A stretch of DNA of 64,000 nucleotides from Microbulbifer sp. GL-2. Its GTDB lineage: Bacteria; Pseudomonadota; Gammaproteobacteria; Pseudomonadales; Cellvibrionaceae. Shown one piece after another: positions 51,701 to 57,955 of the stretch (positions within the stretch are counted from its first letter, which is position 1; every line of letters begins with the position of its first letter). The stretch spans positions 3,902,001 through 3,966,000 of the forward strand of contig NZ_AP019807.1 of NCBI RefSeq assembly GCF_007183175.1. The letters run 5' to 3'. The position numbers were made by a program, and so were the translations under genes. The notes under the pieces are model-generated. The model had not been told where the DNA came from. It did no database searches and saw only the letters and a list, made by a program, of their open reading frames with translations.

Positions 51701-52560
51701 CCGATGGTCTGGTAGTCGCCGGCAAGTTAACAGCCGGGGTTGCCCTACAGAGATACGCTCCGGAGCACGAGTACGCTCAATTTGCCAGGGAAACTCTGGT
51801 TAATGGTGCGGTGACGTACAAAGATTCGGTCGTAGCTACCTATGAACGGTCTGGCCTAGCCGGAGCGATAGGTAAGGTGGGTGGCGATATCGTTGGCGGT
51901 GCCGTGGTGAGTATTATCACCGGTAGTGGGTCCGTTAGCTCGGTTCGTCATGTCAGCTTGGCCGGAGGGCAGATGCTTGAAAATGCGCTTACCAGAACCT
52001 CAGGTGGTAGAATGGCAGCGCAGTGGGGGGCTGTTGGGGACTTGGAGACTAATCCGCTTAGGGCTGGAGGTGTTCCAAACTTACGAAGTGCGTATTCTGG
52101 AAGTGTTTACGATTCAGGTTTCGTAGGGCCTGTAGACTGGGTTACATTCTATCGGGGTGAAGGTACTCCAAATACCCAATTCTTATCATCTCTTGCTCAA
52201 GAAAAAGGTATTGGTGCATCAAGAGCAAGCTTTTTAGATGCTAAAGCCAATGGTACTTTAGATAACCTTTTTGATACTCATGGTAATGTTGGTAGCCAAG
52301 GTCTTCCAACTATTGGGGTGACGAAAGATCCTGTAGTGGCTGAGTACTTTGCAAAAGGGCCTAATGGGAAAAATTTAGAACCGACTGTAACTGAGTTTAG
52401 AATGCAGCGGCATGAGTTTGATGCCCAAGCAATGAGAAACTATGAAAATAGGAGAGATGTCTTTGACATCAATTTGAATATTGGTCGTCAAGAACAAGAG
52501 TTTCTGTTTAATACGGAAATTCCTTCTGAAGCCTTGGTGCGACAATGGTTGGTAAAATAG
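45778..52560 (+). CDS. Giant YD-repeat (Rhs-type) protein, C-terminal part with toxin tip
   Basis: 2260 residues from the first possible start codon (TTG 45778, no ribosome site); the frame is open back to the G run at 45677, so this is the remainder of the gene at 32465. Domains: beta-rich non-YD region (about 1-570), YD repeats (about 580-1430), LysM (1439-1492), a proline-rich linker (VPPPPQVDDGG), a Gly/Ala hydrophobic segment (1531-1602), a helical pre-toxin region, and an ADP-ribosyltransferase-like tip (about 2117-2259). The usual Rhs core motif (YDPxxGRFxxxDP) that precedes autocleavage is not seen; LysM takes its place. The last 500 bases are AT-rich, as expected of an exchanged toxin tip. 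The stop is one base before the immunity candidate. Confidence 0.88.
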   Translation: METGGVTWGEHASDSTENVSFQSPKLPKITTRDNNIYFVDEEGRGYTKDPGGATAVDNALSWIETSHELSYLSADDPRLKFENLEDTANLSALLGVNEYFLEGSSRGSNQGYVEESSKHYYTSRQVTLESGREITVFTNRIETEKRLHIFVPLSHNGIQNGWREVVITTNTYNYDITSDFLQADDSAADSALEDAQNNPLKVMPSLDWSVNGNTLSLDSSDVASVFGNNTKVKVLAKNDSGQVVMDNTQYNWSDGMDIALNSNAAEVSLTFLSADGLVLHAVDLYSNSADSLSGSVGLPGEGVGLEHLPEVNKFWLSAGYRSSKQGSGESSHLEYKDSVRVKETTYELSPGDSDVIPQVEAYGDVTVTYSSVRMRIVGAEPLHRKPGQPAQFIYDAKAEVTFTVSGLKDATGAKINIYVAGVGSKSVAVTNNGTYTVDGPWDSLTGTEYPDRDITVSMTTNGQTWGISDGNGTKTSPERVKVTGLPDGTESIQFFADGIAKTVDVPNGQDWVYVDTSAMNNNATNLAFEMRAYSGNNLSGTVLTEIKGNFNNASGGSVTNLTTSVTKTVKDVTYTRDSASTGDSYTSVFYSQTGLYNREAIRNIALQLTGAANDETLIAHHASYNAFGENVASIDNNGNTTLYEYDQRGNVVKELKPEADVYTEQMTKFRAHTATEYGVNAFGEMVMEKVGAEAAAGASSATRSAVTNYNTQHEQVRLQDYEAGLLIASQDGEGDYDSQVYDQAGNLKGSSQLVYRANERGNGTSALYYQVAYHYDANNQLVRMNRFQDSSLAIDYGYSASGRYDEWDYDEFGNRIRHRNALYGDTNPVLYASFNSGGSVGSSGTVGQETYRYDGMGRVLQYKSYNGKITDYAYAWSDAVSRNVLAATGQQAQGAADQVQLGGYITAIAKSGMGGVVDTDWNQSSHEDVLSDAVDYFGKAVWHDDLGGHRIEYAYNYAGWLSRQTGNTALSGDGTWEARNNQDIRYTYYHNGNLFRTYDYGNNGLADGDQTAANSDIAPAVTEYRYDKAGNRTGELYYRSNDLYNNLGRVVYQHSNAVYDEQGRITSIEGYDEYGNAYQIDYTFDAFSNRRSVSSVYDGRYVDNLDGTIDGKTQSFYYTYDKNNRFTLTLGEFENGQVVLGKTGTAITYNGLDQRYLASRASDGSIREKYAYDSNGRLTTVHIDQGSGFVLRASRVNNDAGQVTAYHEYDSKGKRFSSTDNYYNADGIQLGYQTTRYDENGMATNEVTRSRNTFLGDGQTVDTTVTSAYSEDDGAAPTVTTLHNSYEKWDTYKTKSVWIKAENKDLHPKQRKSWENGEAFYTYDSNGHIRRVYDVEGQRAIAYVTDKEGRTLVREEINDDGQNSYGREMRHFYYFNGHAVGDVGNDQVPSRYDYVKALAQAEGAGNRHSHSNGDHVQAVQSADFDQNYQPINPNYPTASYSSFEAQGGETLQSVAAMVWGDSSLWYLLADANGMKGDEVLTKGQRLELPNVVTNIHNNSDTFRPVDGALQMGDTAPTLPDVPPPPQVDDGGCGALGMILVIVVAVVATVLTAGAFAAAAGASIGGMMTAGASAIATGSLGFGAAFVAGAAGSIASQVTAMGLGMQEDFSWSDVAIGGFTTMATVGAAGYLNGIDSFTKVVDGVSKLNWAGSALLGASNVVSSYGINKAFNKDVSFSWRNVATSAVTSGVASGLTEGFSQTSESGVLGGVLQAGGSIGADVGRELTSALINESVQSAIWGDSFDWGGVAIATAAGVAQSSIKRLGGDGEPVAGGGLDAGSVTSNEKTSTGEQRLTEQFSSSTSNITSSWSGQELVVTASQSGIWGSEKDYWSNSSVIQRNTQVMMHSAGFNSRLDAKLANYEARTIQARAGLQAVWDDFHAGVAASAANTHFASVGGTDFSEQVASFNSYSTWREGEIARFNSEWAGANGGIRMLGELSAAVWGAYESFGRTVEYGFGLTGALGSDIQSANWESFTDGLVVAGKLTAGVALQRYAPEHEYAQFARETLVNGAVTYKDSVVATYERSGLAGAIGKVGGDIVGGAVVSIITGSGSVSSVRHVSLAGGQMLENALTRTSGGRMAAQWGAVGDLETNPLRAGGVPNLRSAYSGSVYDSGFVGPVDWVTFYRGEGTPNTQFLSSLAQEKGIGASRASFLDAKANGTLDNLFDTHGNVGSQGLPTIGVTKDPVVAEYFAKGPNGKNLEPTVTEFRMQRHEFDAQAMRNYENRRDVFDINLNIGRQEQEFLFNTEIPSEALVRQWLVK
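50096..50254 (+). other. LysM domain in the YD-repeat protein
   Basis: Residues about 1439-1492 of the second frame: YSSFEAQGGETLQSVAAMVW, then GDSSLWYLLADANGM and LTKGQRLELPNVV. The GETLxSIAxxxWGDxxLWxxxxxANG...xxxGxxLxIP layout is a clear LysM match. LysM binds peptidoglycan N-acetylglucosamine chains, so it could hold the toxin at the cell wall during export or entry. Confidence 0.85.
52128..52557 (+). other. C-terminal toxin tip, ADP-ribosyltransferase-like
   Basis: The last about 143 residues contain, in order, VDWVTFYRGEG (Arg of the first ART motif), IGVTKDPVVAEYFAKG (the Thr and helix of the second, like STTxDxxVAxxFA) and RQEQEFLFNTEIPSE (Glu of the third). This R-S/T-E order and spacing fit ADP-ribosyltransferase folds found in polymorphic toxins, which modify target proteins or RNA using NAD. 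The order is seen; the activity is inferred. AT-rich and unlike the body of the gene. Confidence 0.6.
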
Positions 52561-52561
52561 T

Positions 52562-53032
52562 ATGAACGATAATATCCGGCTGAAATGGGAGCCTTTAAAT
52601 AGGACTCCTTTGGATGAAATTGAAGTACAGTTAAGTGAATTCTTTGCAGATAAAAGTACAGGTGTAACTATTTTAAAAAATGGTACTCTGCTTTTTATAG
52701 ATGATGAGGGAAATAGTGTTGAGAATGCTAAAGAAGCTATGAATGAAGCTCGGTTCATCTTAGATTTTAGAGTCGCTCCTATAGGTGATGAAGCTTTTCT
52801 TGTAGTGTTACACAGTGCTATTGCTGTTTATGTTAGCAAAGAAGAATTTGAATCAGTAAAGGATGAAGTGAAGGCTAGAATTTCAGAGCTAAGGTTTCCT
52901 AGTGAAGAACATATTGTGCCTAGTGGCTGGTCTGAAAATGACTATCTTGTTGGAGTATATGGTAGAGGGAAGCTTCAATTCGATGCATATAATTTTGAAT
53001 ATCACAAAAGACTAGAGTTTGGTAATAAATAA
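52562..53032 (+). CDS. Candidate immunity protein for the Rhs tip
   Basis: 156 residues, acidic, soluble, no signal peptide, no family I recognise: MNDNIRLKWEPLNRTPLDEI, then a beta/alpha domain with TILKNGTLLFIDDEGNSV and RFILDFRVAPIGDEAFLVVL. The ATG is one base after the toxin stop (TAGTATG), and the gene shares the low GC of the toxin tip. Small acidic proteins in this exact position are, as a rule, the cognate immunity proteins of Rhs toxins. Function therefore rests on position, not on homology. Confidence 0.75.
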   Translation: MNDNIRLKWEPLNRTPLDEIEVQLSEFFADKSTGVTILKNGTLLFIDDEGNSVENAKEAMNEARFILDFRVAPIGDEAFLVVLHSAIAVYVSKEEFESVKDEVKARISELRFPSEEHIVPSGWSENDYLVGVYGRGKLQFDAYNFEYHKRLEFGNK

Positions 53033-53206
53033 GCTGTTGTTCCAAACAGTTCAATTTCTGCTGCCCAGATAGAAGAGATTGCAGGAATAAATGCCTCTGG
53101 CGTTAAAGCTCAACGAATTCTCCCCGGCACTAATGGCAAGGTTGCAATTATTGGTCGTAATATGGGTGGTCGAAAAGAGAAGAAATTCTGGACACCCATA
53201 GATTAG
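53033..53206 (+). pseudogene. Orphan toxin-tip remnant
   Basis: Directly after the immunity stop, in the same frame, 57 sense codons without any start codon read AVVPNSSISAAQIEEIAGIN, then SGVKAQRILPGTNGKVAIIG and RNMGGRKEKKFWTPID before TAG at 53204. The GKVAIIGRNMGGR stretch recalls a pre-toxin or toxin segment seen in polymorphic toxin C-termini. A start-less tip fragment just behind a toxin-immunity pair is what tip displacement leaves. Too short for an ordinary gene call. Confidence 0.7.
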
Positions 53207-53805
53207 AGAAAGGCGCCAGCAGCGTTGCTGGCGCTAGTCCCAGTGGCTATTCCTTTCTGCTTTATAGTTAAGGGGACATGAAATGCTGCATATCTATGCT
53301 TGGGCTTAGAAAAACTGTGACTTTGGAGAAAAAGTGGAAAGTAGTATCGAGAGAATGGGTGAGAACTAGCAGGGTGCGGCAGAAAGGTGACGTCGACAGT
53401 CGCCTATGTCGTGTACCCAGCGGTTATCGAGCTGCCTGCAAGCTTGTCGTACAGCCGCCGCTTACTCCTCAAAGCCTTTAAAGTGACATTTAAATTTTCG
53501 TCTGAAGATAAAGCCAGTATTTGGGTGAGTCGCTTAGCCATATAGAATAGGGGAGGTGTCTTCGGCAATAAAACCTCACCTTTTGGGAACCAAATACCAC
53601 CCCCCCCCAGCCCACCACTCCAAATAATGACCGAAAAGCAAAAGAATCGCGCCACTGGATTTAGTGGCTATCTCCTTCTTGTCGGAGATGGTAAGCAGAA
53701 TGAAGAATAGGGGGCGCTGCAACCAGGGTTGCATGAGCAATAAAAAATCGGTCAAAAAAATCTGATATCGATTGGCTTAGTTTGGAAATAAAAAGCAAAA
53801 AAGCC
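53207..53805. other. 600-bp gap after the toxin locus with a nine-C run
   Basis: No gene I can support. A run of nine C lies at 53600-53608, the second nine-base G/C run in this locus. Frames at 53278 (plus, 67 codons) and 53404 (minus, 83 codons, crossing the C run) have no recognisable features. The composition changes several times, which suggests debris of former modules. Confidence 0.45.
53213..53234 (+). terminator. Hairpin after the toxin-immunity locus
   Basis: Perfect 9-bp stem GCGCCAGCA / TGCTGGCGC with a 4-base loop, seven bases after the remnant's stop. No T-run follows, so it is either a weak terminator or a 3'-end stabilising hairpin. Confidence 0.5.
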
Positions 53806-54621
53806 TGTATAACGAACTAGTCAGTACCCGACTGATTATAAATGCATAAACAGATCAAGCCACGGTGATGGAGGCGTAGCCAAGAGGCGGTATCCATTCA
53901 CTTTTCAGGCTACGAAACAGTCTTTCCATAGGTGCATTATCCCAGCAGTTTCTGCGATGGCTCATATTCTGAGTCATCCGGTAGCGCCATAGCCGCTGTC
54001 GGATCTTACGGCTTGCGTTGATCCGAGTGGAACATGACGCCTGCCGGCTGACCGCGTTGCTCCCAGGCCATTTCTAGCGCCATTACCACCAGAGCTGAGT
54101 CCGGCTGCGCTGAGATTGCCCACCCAACAATACGACGTGTATACAGGTCTATCACTGTAGCGAGATAGCACCAACGTGAACCGGCCCAGACATACGTAAT
54201 ATCACCACACGAAACTTTATTTGGCTTCTCCACATTGAACTCGCGATTAAGCGCATTCGGTATATCCGGTCGCTCGCCGGTTGCCTTTTTGTATTTGTAA
54301 TGGCCAGATTGTTCGCAGGTCATTCCAGCCTCGCGCATTAGGTTACGGGCTTTGTAGCAGCCAATATAATTCCCTGCCGATTGGGTAGCCCAACGACAAT
54401 TCGGCTTCCCGCAGGACTACGGCTACGATGAAAGACCTCGTTGACCTTGGCCCGAAGCTGAGCCCTGGACGCGTCAATAACGTTCTTCCTATTCTTGTAA
54501 TCGTAGTAGCATGATCGAGGCAGCTCAAACACTTCACAGACCAATTTCACGGGCTACTGCTCGCTTAACAGGCGGCGACTTTACCACCTAAATTGGTGTC
54601 CGGGTTTAGTAGACCACTACA
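53806..54621 (-). mobile_element. Dead IS3-family element (remnant)
   Basis: The right end, read on the minus strand, begins TGTAGTGGTCTACTAAACCC (54621 leftwards) and continues GGACACC, an IS3-type terminus. Inside is a broken orfB; no orfA is present. The left end is not certain: TGTATAACGAACTAG at 53806 is the best candidate but matches the right end poorly. The right end abuts a truncated gene at 54622, so insertion of this element, or a deletion next to it, cut that gene. Confidence 0.75.
53855..54556 (-). pseudogene. IS3-family transposase OrfB, frameshifted
   Basis: Three successive frames on the minus strand make up one integrase-type transposase. Frame one, from about 54550: KLVCEVFELPRSCYYDYKNR up to VVGLPN. 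Frame two: IGCYKARNLMREAGMTCEQS, then CGDITYVWAGSRWCYLATVI and AGVMFHSDQ. Frame three: ASRKIRQRLWRYRMTQ, CWDNAPMERLFRSLKSEWIP, stopping at 53855. The DDE residues (GDITY, FHSDQ, KSEW) all exist but in different frames. About 11 bases appear deleted after HSDQ, where GSQY is expected, and the usual YNxxRPHxxxxGxxP end is absent. Not functional. Confidence 0.88.
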
Positions 54622-54876
54622 CTTTTTATTGTGCCTGTAGCGATGCAGAACCGTAGAGGAGACGGTGTTTGGCAGGTAAAAGGAGTGATTAGGTTTATAT
54701 TCATCACTGATTTTATTATGACCACCCTAAATAGAATGCTGGCATTTTGCTACTTTTTTAGTTTTAAAGCGATAATGCAATCTTGCTTATGGCGCATATG
54801 TAAATTGGTCAACAATGCCCACCCGGAAGAAGGTGGACTATTAATTTTCTTGAAGAAATATCTGAATTATTTATAG
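54622..54876 (+). pseudogene. Truncated copy of the small membrane protein gene
   Basis: The frame reads VPVAMQNRRGDGVWQVKGVI, then RFIFITDFIM, which matches residues about 97-130 of the intact protein at 31646 (VPVALQNRSGGGVWRVKGVM, RFIFIVDFLM). The first two thirds of the gene are missing, cut at the IS end at 54621, and the old stop is lost so the frame runs on to 54876. DNA identity is high but not total, so this is an older duplicate rather than a recent copy. Confidence 0.75.
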
Positions 54877-55203
54877 CGCTCTGAGGGGGTTGTCGGATTT
54901 AGGAGGTAGTTTGTAGTATGGCTTTTGCTCGTTTTTAAGAATTTATGCTATTGCCTTTAAGGCCCGAGTAGCGCTGCAGTCAGACATATCATATCGCTGC
55001 CAACCAAAGATTGCATTGACTTCTGGTTATTCAGAAGCTCCTTTAAACTACTTTATTTAGATAGGCAGGCTAAAATGTATTCTGGTTTTGCTTGTAAAGA
55101 TGGCACTTATAAGCTTATTGACTTATCTTCTAATAAGTGGGTTGTATTCGATGTCATAAGGAGGTGTATAGCGCCTTGATCACTGTTTTCAATAGGTGTC
55201 CAA
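54877..55203. other. Intergenic region with a doubtful small frame
   Basis: 327 bp between the truncated gene and the membrane protein at 55204. A 34-residue frame at 55075-55179 (MYSGFACKDGTYKLIDLSSN and on) has GGCAGG upstream but no family likeness, so it is at best a possible small protein. No RNA gene or repeat seen. Confidence 0.3.
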
Positions 55204-55860
55204 ATGATCAAACTCACAGATATACCTGCCGAGCAAACGGCGGCTGTAACAGATCTAATTCTGGTTGCCTTGGCTGTTTTGGGTGTTCTATATCTGAAAA
55301 TAGTTGTAAAGGTGCCAAGTTGGCGGCGTACAATATGGAAAAATTTTTTCTACCTTATGTTTATAGTTTGTATGCTTGGAGCGGTAGTTCATGGGTTTGA
55401 TCTTCTAGACTCGACGCGCTTGCACTTGTGGCATATCTTGTTTTTTTTCCTCGGTTTTTTTCTGATGTCTTTTACCCTGGCCATCATCTGCGACCTTCAT
55501 AGCGAGGAACTCTCAAAAAAAATATTACCTTATCTTATGTTGGCGGGAGTAGGGTTCTTTATTTTCGCTATAAGTATACCTAATGGTTTCTTTGGGTTTG
55601 TGGTTTACCAGTTCTTGATCATGATCCCGGTAATAGTTGGCTACACCAGATTAGCCTTTAAGCAAAAACATGGGGCGGCATTATGGATGGTGGCGGCTGG
55701 GATTTTTTCCATGATTGCGGTGCTCTTCCAGGTCAATACCAATCTTCAATTTACATTTATCTGGACTTTTGATCACAATGGTATTTACCATCTTGTTCAG
55801 TCTGTAGGGGTATTACTGTTCATAGTTTGGCTAATGGTATCTTTCAAGGGGGAACAATAA
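55204..55860 (+). CDS. Seven-helix membrane protein with conserved-looking His/Asp residues
   Basis: 218 residues with about seven hydrophobic segments and AGGTG upstream of the ATG. Polar residues lie in or next to helices: GAVVHGFDLLD, LHLWHILFFF and FDHNGIYHLVQSVG. The last motif and the seven-helix layout recall the ceramidase / haemolysin III (CREST) hydrolase superfamily, which uses a cluster of His and Asp as a zinc site. This is a weak likeness from pattern only; it could also be an unrelated integral membrane protein. It stands alone, convergent with the LytTR gene. Confidence 0.65.
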   Translation: MIKLTDIPAEQTAAVTDLILVALAVLGVLYLKIVVKVPSWRRTIWKNFFYLMFIVCMLGAVVHGFDLLDSTRLHLWHILFFFLGFFLMSFTLAIICDLHSEELSKKILPYLMLAGVGFFIFAISIPNGFFGFVVYQFLIMIPVIVGYTRLAFKQKHGAALWMVAAGIFSMIAVLFQVNTNLQFTFIWTFDHNGIYHLVQSVGVLLFIVWLMVSFKGEQ

Positions 55861-55905
55861 TTCCTTTAAAGAGCGGCAGTATGTCTATAAAGGGTTACTT
55901 GGCGA

Positions 55906-55939
55906 AGCCCTACAGCTATTGAATAGCTATTCAGGGGCT
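55906..55939 (+). terminator. Hairpin after the seven-helix protein gene
   Basis: AGCTATT / AATAGCT around a single G, with outer arms AGCCC / GGGGCT, 45 bases past the stop. Only TT follows closely, so it is a moderate terminator candidate, possibly serving both convergent genes. Confidence 0.45.
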
Positions 55940-56075
55940 CCTTAAAAGAAAGGTGAGTGTGTAATTGGTGGCTTAATATGATATCAATATGACCGACCCT
56001 AATTTTCTTATGCTGAGCCTTAAATAGTTTCGGCGTTACGAGCCCGCTTTAACATATTGATGTATCGATAAACAG

Positions 56076-56792
56076 CTAAAAACTTAACATTTCCCGCAGG
56101 CGACTGGCGGGGCGCCTGGCAACCTCTACTTCTTTTCCATCAGTCATAGTTATGAGTAGCCCATTATTAACCCATGGTTGAATATCTTTGATGAAGTTGA
56201 GGTTGATGATTTGTTGTCGGTTCACGCGGAAAAAGGTTTCCGGGTTTAGGCGTTGTTCAACTTTAACCAATGATTTATAGATAAAAGCCTTATCATTATC
56301 AAAGAAGACCTGAGCATGATTGCCACAGTTTTCAAAGTATCTTATACGTCCAAGCTCAATAAGCCAGCAGCGCTCACCGTCTTTAATAAAGATCTTATTG
56401 TCAGTGTTTAAATAAGTCTCCTGATCGGAACTGGCAACTGGTGAGGTGTCACTTAGGACCTTATTGACAGCCCGCTTTAATTTTTCAGAATGGATTGGCT
56501 TTAGTAGATAGTCCAGGGCGTTTACGTCGAAGGCCTGAATTGCATATTCATCATAGGCTGTTGTAAAAATAATTTGAGGAATAGTGTCCAGTTGTTCAAG
56601 TATATCAAATCCGCTGCCATCGGGGAGGTTGATATCCAGAAAGATTAAATCTGGCTGTTCTTTTGAAATCAGTGCAATGGCTTGTTCGCAATTCTCAGCT
56701 TCTGCAACCAAATTTATATGCTTGTGAGGCTTAAGTAACTCTCTTAGTTCATTACGAGCGAGTCGGGAGTCTTCAACGATAATTGCTTTCAC
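56076..56792 (-). CDS. LytTR-type response regulator
   Basis: 238 residues. Receiver domain (about 1-120): acidic IIVEDSRLAR, phospho-Asp in LIFLDINLPDGSGFDILEQL, Thr in FTTAYDEYAIQAF, Lys in YLLKPI. C-terminal LytTR DNA-binding domain (about 138-238) with KIFIKDGERCWLIELGRIRY, FRVNRQQIINLNFI and EVARRPASRLREML. It starts three bases after the kinase gene's stop and is its clear partner. LytTR regulators bind imperfect direct repeats; none was located. Confidence 0.94.
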   Translation of the reverse strand: MKAIIVEDSRLARNELRELLKPHKHINLVAEAENCEQAIALISKEQPDLIFLDINLPDGSGFDILEQLDTIPQIIFTTAYDEYAIQAFDVNALDYLLKPIHSEKLKRAVNKVLSDTSPVASSDQETYLNTDNKIFIKDGERCWLIELGRIRYFENCGNHAQVFFDNDKAFIYKSLVKVEQRLNPETFFRVNRQQIINLNFIKDIQPWVNNGLLITMTDGKEVEVARRPASRLREMLSF

Positions 56793-56795
56793 TAA

Positions 56796-57902
56796 TTATA
56801 CCGCCAGTTGTAAAGAAGAGGTGGGAATGTAACATTGGGCGACAACTAGTGGACCTTGCTGTTGTAAATTAAATGAAGCTTTATTTTCATACTGTAGATA
56901 TAGGCGTTTTTTAATGTTGATTAATCCAAGTCCCGTATTTGTGGTTTCCTGTTTGTCCAGTTTTACTAATTCAGAGTTCGTGTTTTTTAAGGTGCCGGGA
57001 TTCGTTACAGTGATCGATATATGGTCTTGCTCTTTGAGAATTTTTATCAGTAGCTCTCCCCCTGTCTTGGATCTATCGATTCCATGGCGTACTGCATTTT
57101 CAACAAGTAACTGAATTAAAAGTGGAGGGATTGGTTCTCCCATTAAAGTTGGATCAGCTTCCAGGTTAAAGCATAGACGATCTTCATATTGTATTTTTAA
57201 GAGTTCAGCGTATTGGGATACAATTTCCAGTTCATCCCTTAATGGTACAGTTTTATGTTTGTGAGCAATTAGCGTATAGCGTAACAAGTCAGAAAGATTA
57301 GTTAGCATCTCTCTGGATTTTGTGGCGTCTTCAAGGATTAGTGCACGGATATTATTTAGTCCATTAAAAAGGAAGTGGGGATTGAGTTGGCCCATTAGGG
57401 CACTCATTTTGACTTCATTTAGCTGCAGTTTGAGCTGTATAGCTTCTTGTTCAGCTTTGTGTAATTGGTCTTTATTAACAGTTGTAATGTAAATAAAAGT
57501 CCAGGCGATCTTAAGAAGGACAAGGAAAAGCCAGTTGTCAAGAACGGCTCCCCAGAAAGATGGCGGAACCGCGTATCCAGCACGGGTGTAATAAACATAT
57601 ACGAAGCCAATGGCAATAAAGGCGCATATGAACCCAAGAGAAATTGAAGTGACGAGGAAATATATCCACTGCTTACGCCAGTTTGTATTGATAAGATCGA
57701 AGCGATATATAATTTCACGGATGAATAGAGTAGAGAAGCCAAGGGTTATTACTACAGTCGCTACTTGTATGGCATTTTTTTCAATATTGTGCTGGGTAAG
57801 TAATCCAAGTGAAAAAGTATTCACCAAAGCGAATATTAACCAGCCACCAAAGTGACAGGTCAAAAATTTTGCTGTTGGAGTAGGGGATTTCAGAAACTTC
57901 AT
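56796..57902 (-). CDS. LytS/YehU-type sensor histidine kinase
   Basis: 368 residues. About four membrane helices in the first 150 residues, a short helical linker (VNKDQLHKAEQEAIQLKLQL), then the LytS-type kinase domain with phospho-acceptor His in QLNPHFLFNGLNNIRALIL. The ATPase domain has LLIQLLVENAVRHGIDRSK (N box) and NTGLGLINIKKRLYLQY (G box). The signal it senses is unknown. All key residues are present, in contrast to the hybrid kinase at 18837. Followed by its regulator with a three-base gap. Confidence 0.94.
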   Translation of the reverse strand: MKFLKSPTPTAKFLTCHFGGWLIFALVNTFSLGLLTQHNIEKNAIQVATVVITLGFSTLFIREIIYRFDLINTNWRKQWIYFLVTSISLGFICAFIAIGFVYVYYTRAGYAVPPSFWGAVLDNWLFLVLLKIAWTFIYITTVNKDQLHKAEQEAIQLKLQLNEVKMSALMGQLNPHFLFNGLNNIRALILEDATKSREMLTNLSDLLRYTLIAHKHKTVPLRDELEIVSQYAELLKIQYEDRLCFNLEADPTLMGEPIPPLLIQLLVENAVRHGIDRSKTGGELLIKILKEQDHISITVTNPGTLKNTNSELVKLDKQETTNTGLGLINIKKRLYLQYENKASFNLQQQGPLVVAQCYIPTSSLQLAV

Positions 57903-57920
57903 AAAATTTTACATATTGAC

Positions 57921-57949
57921 AATGCAGCTCCTTAATCAGGAGCCGCATT
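57921..57949 (-). terminator. Long hairpin between hydrolase and kinase genes
   Basis: Arms AATGCAGCTCCT and AGGAGCCGCATT (one mismatch, a G-U pair on the minus-strand RNA) around TAATC, in the 53-base gap. No T-run follows in the minus direction, so it may be an attenuating or processing hairpin within an operon rather than a full stop. Confidence 0.5.
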
Positions 57950-57955
57950 TTACAC

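Noticed and set aside
32465..52560. Type II secretion as the export route of the giant protein
   Set aside because: The gsp operon is in the window, but the protein has no signal peptide, which GspD-dependent export requires.
53278..53481. 67-codon plus-strand frame after the toxin locus
   Set aside because: No domain, irregular composition and a weak start; better seen as debris.
53404..53655. 83-codon minus-strand frame crossing the nine-C run
   Set aside because: The N-terminal half is an artefact of the homopolymer (Gly run); no recognisable domain, although the frame may hold fossil sequence.
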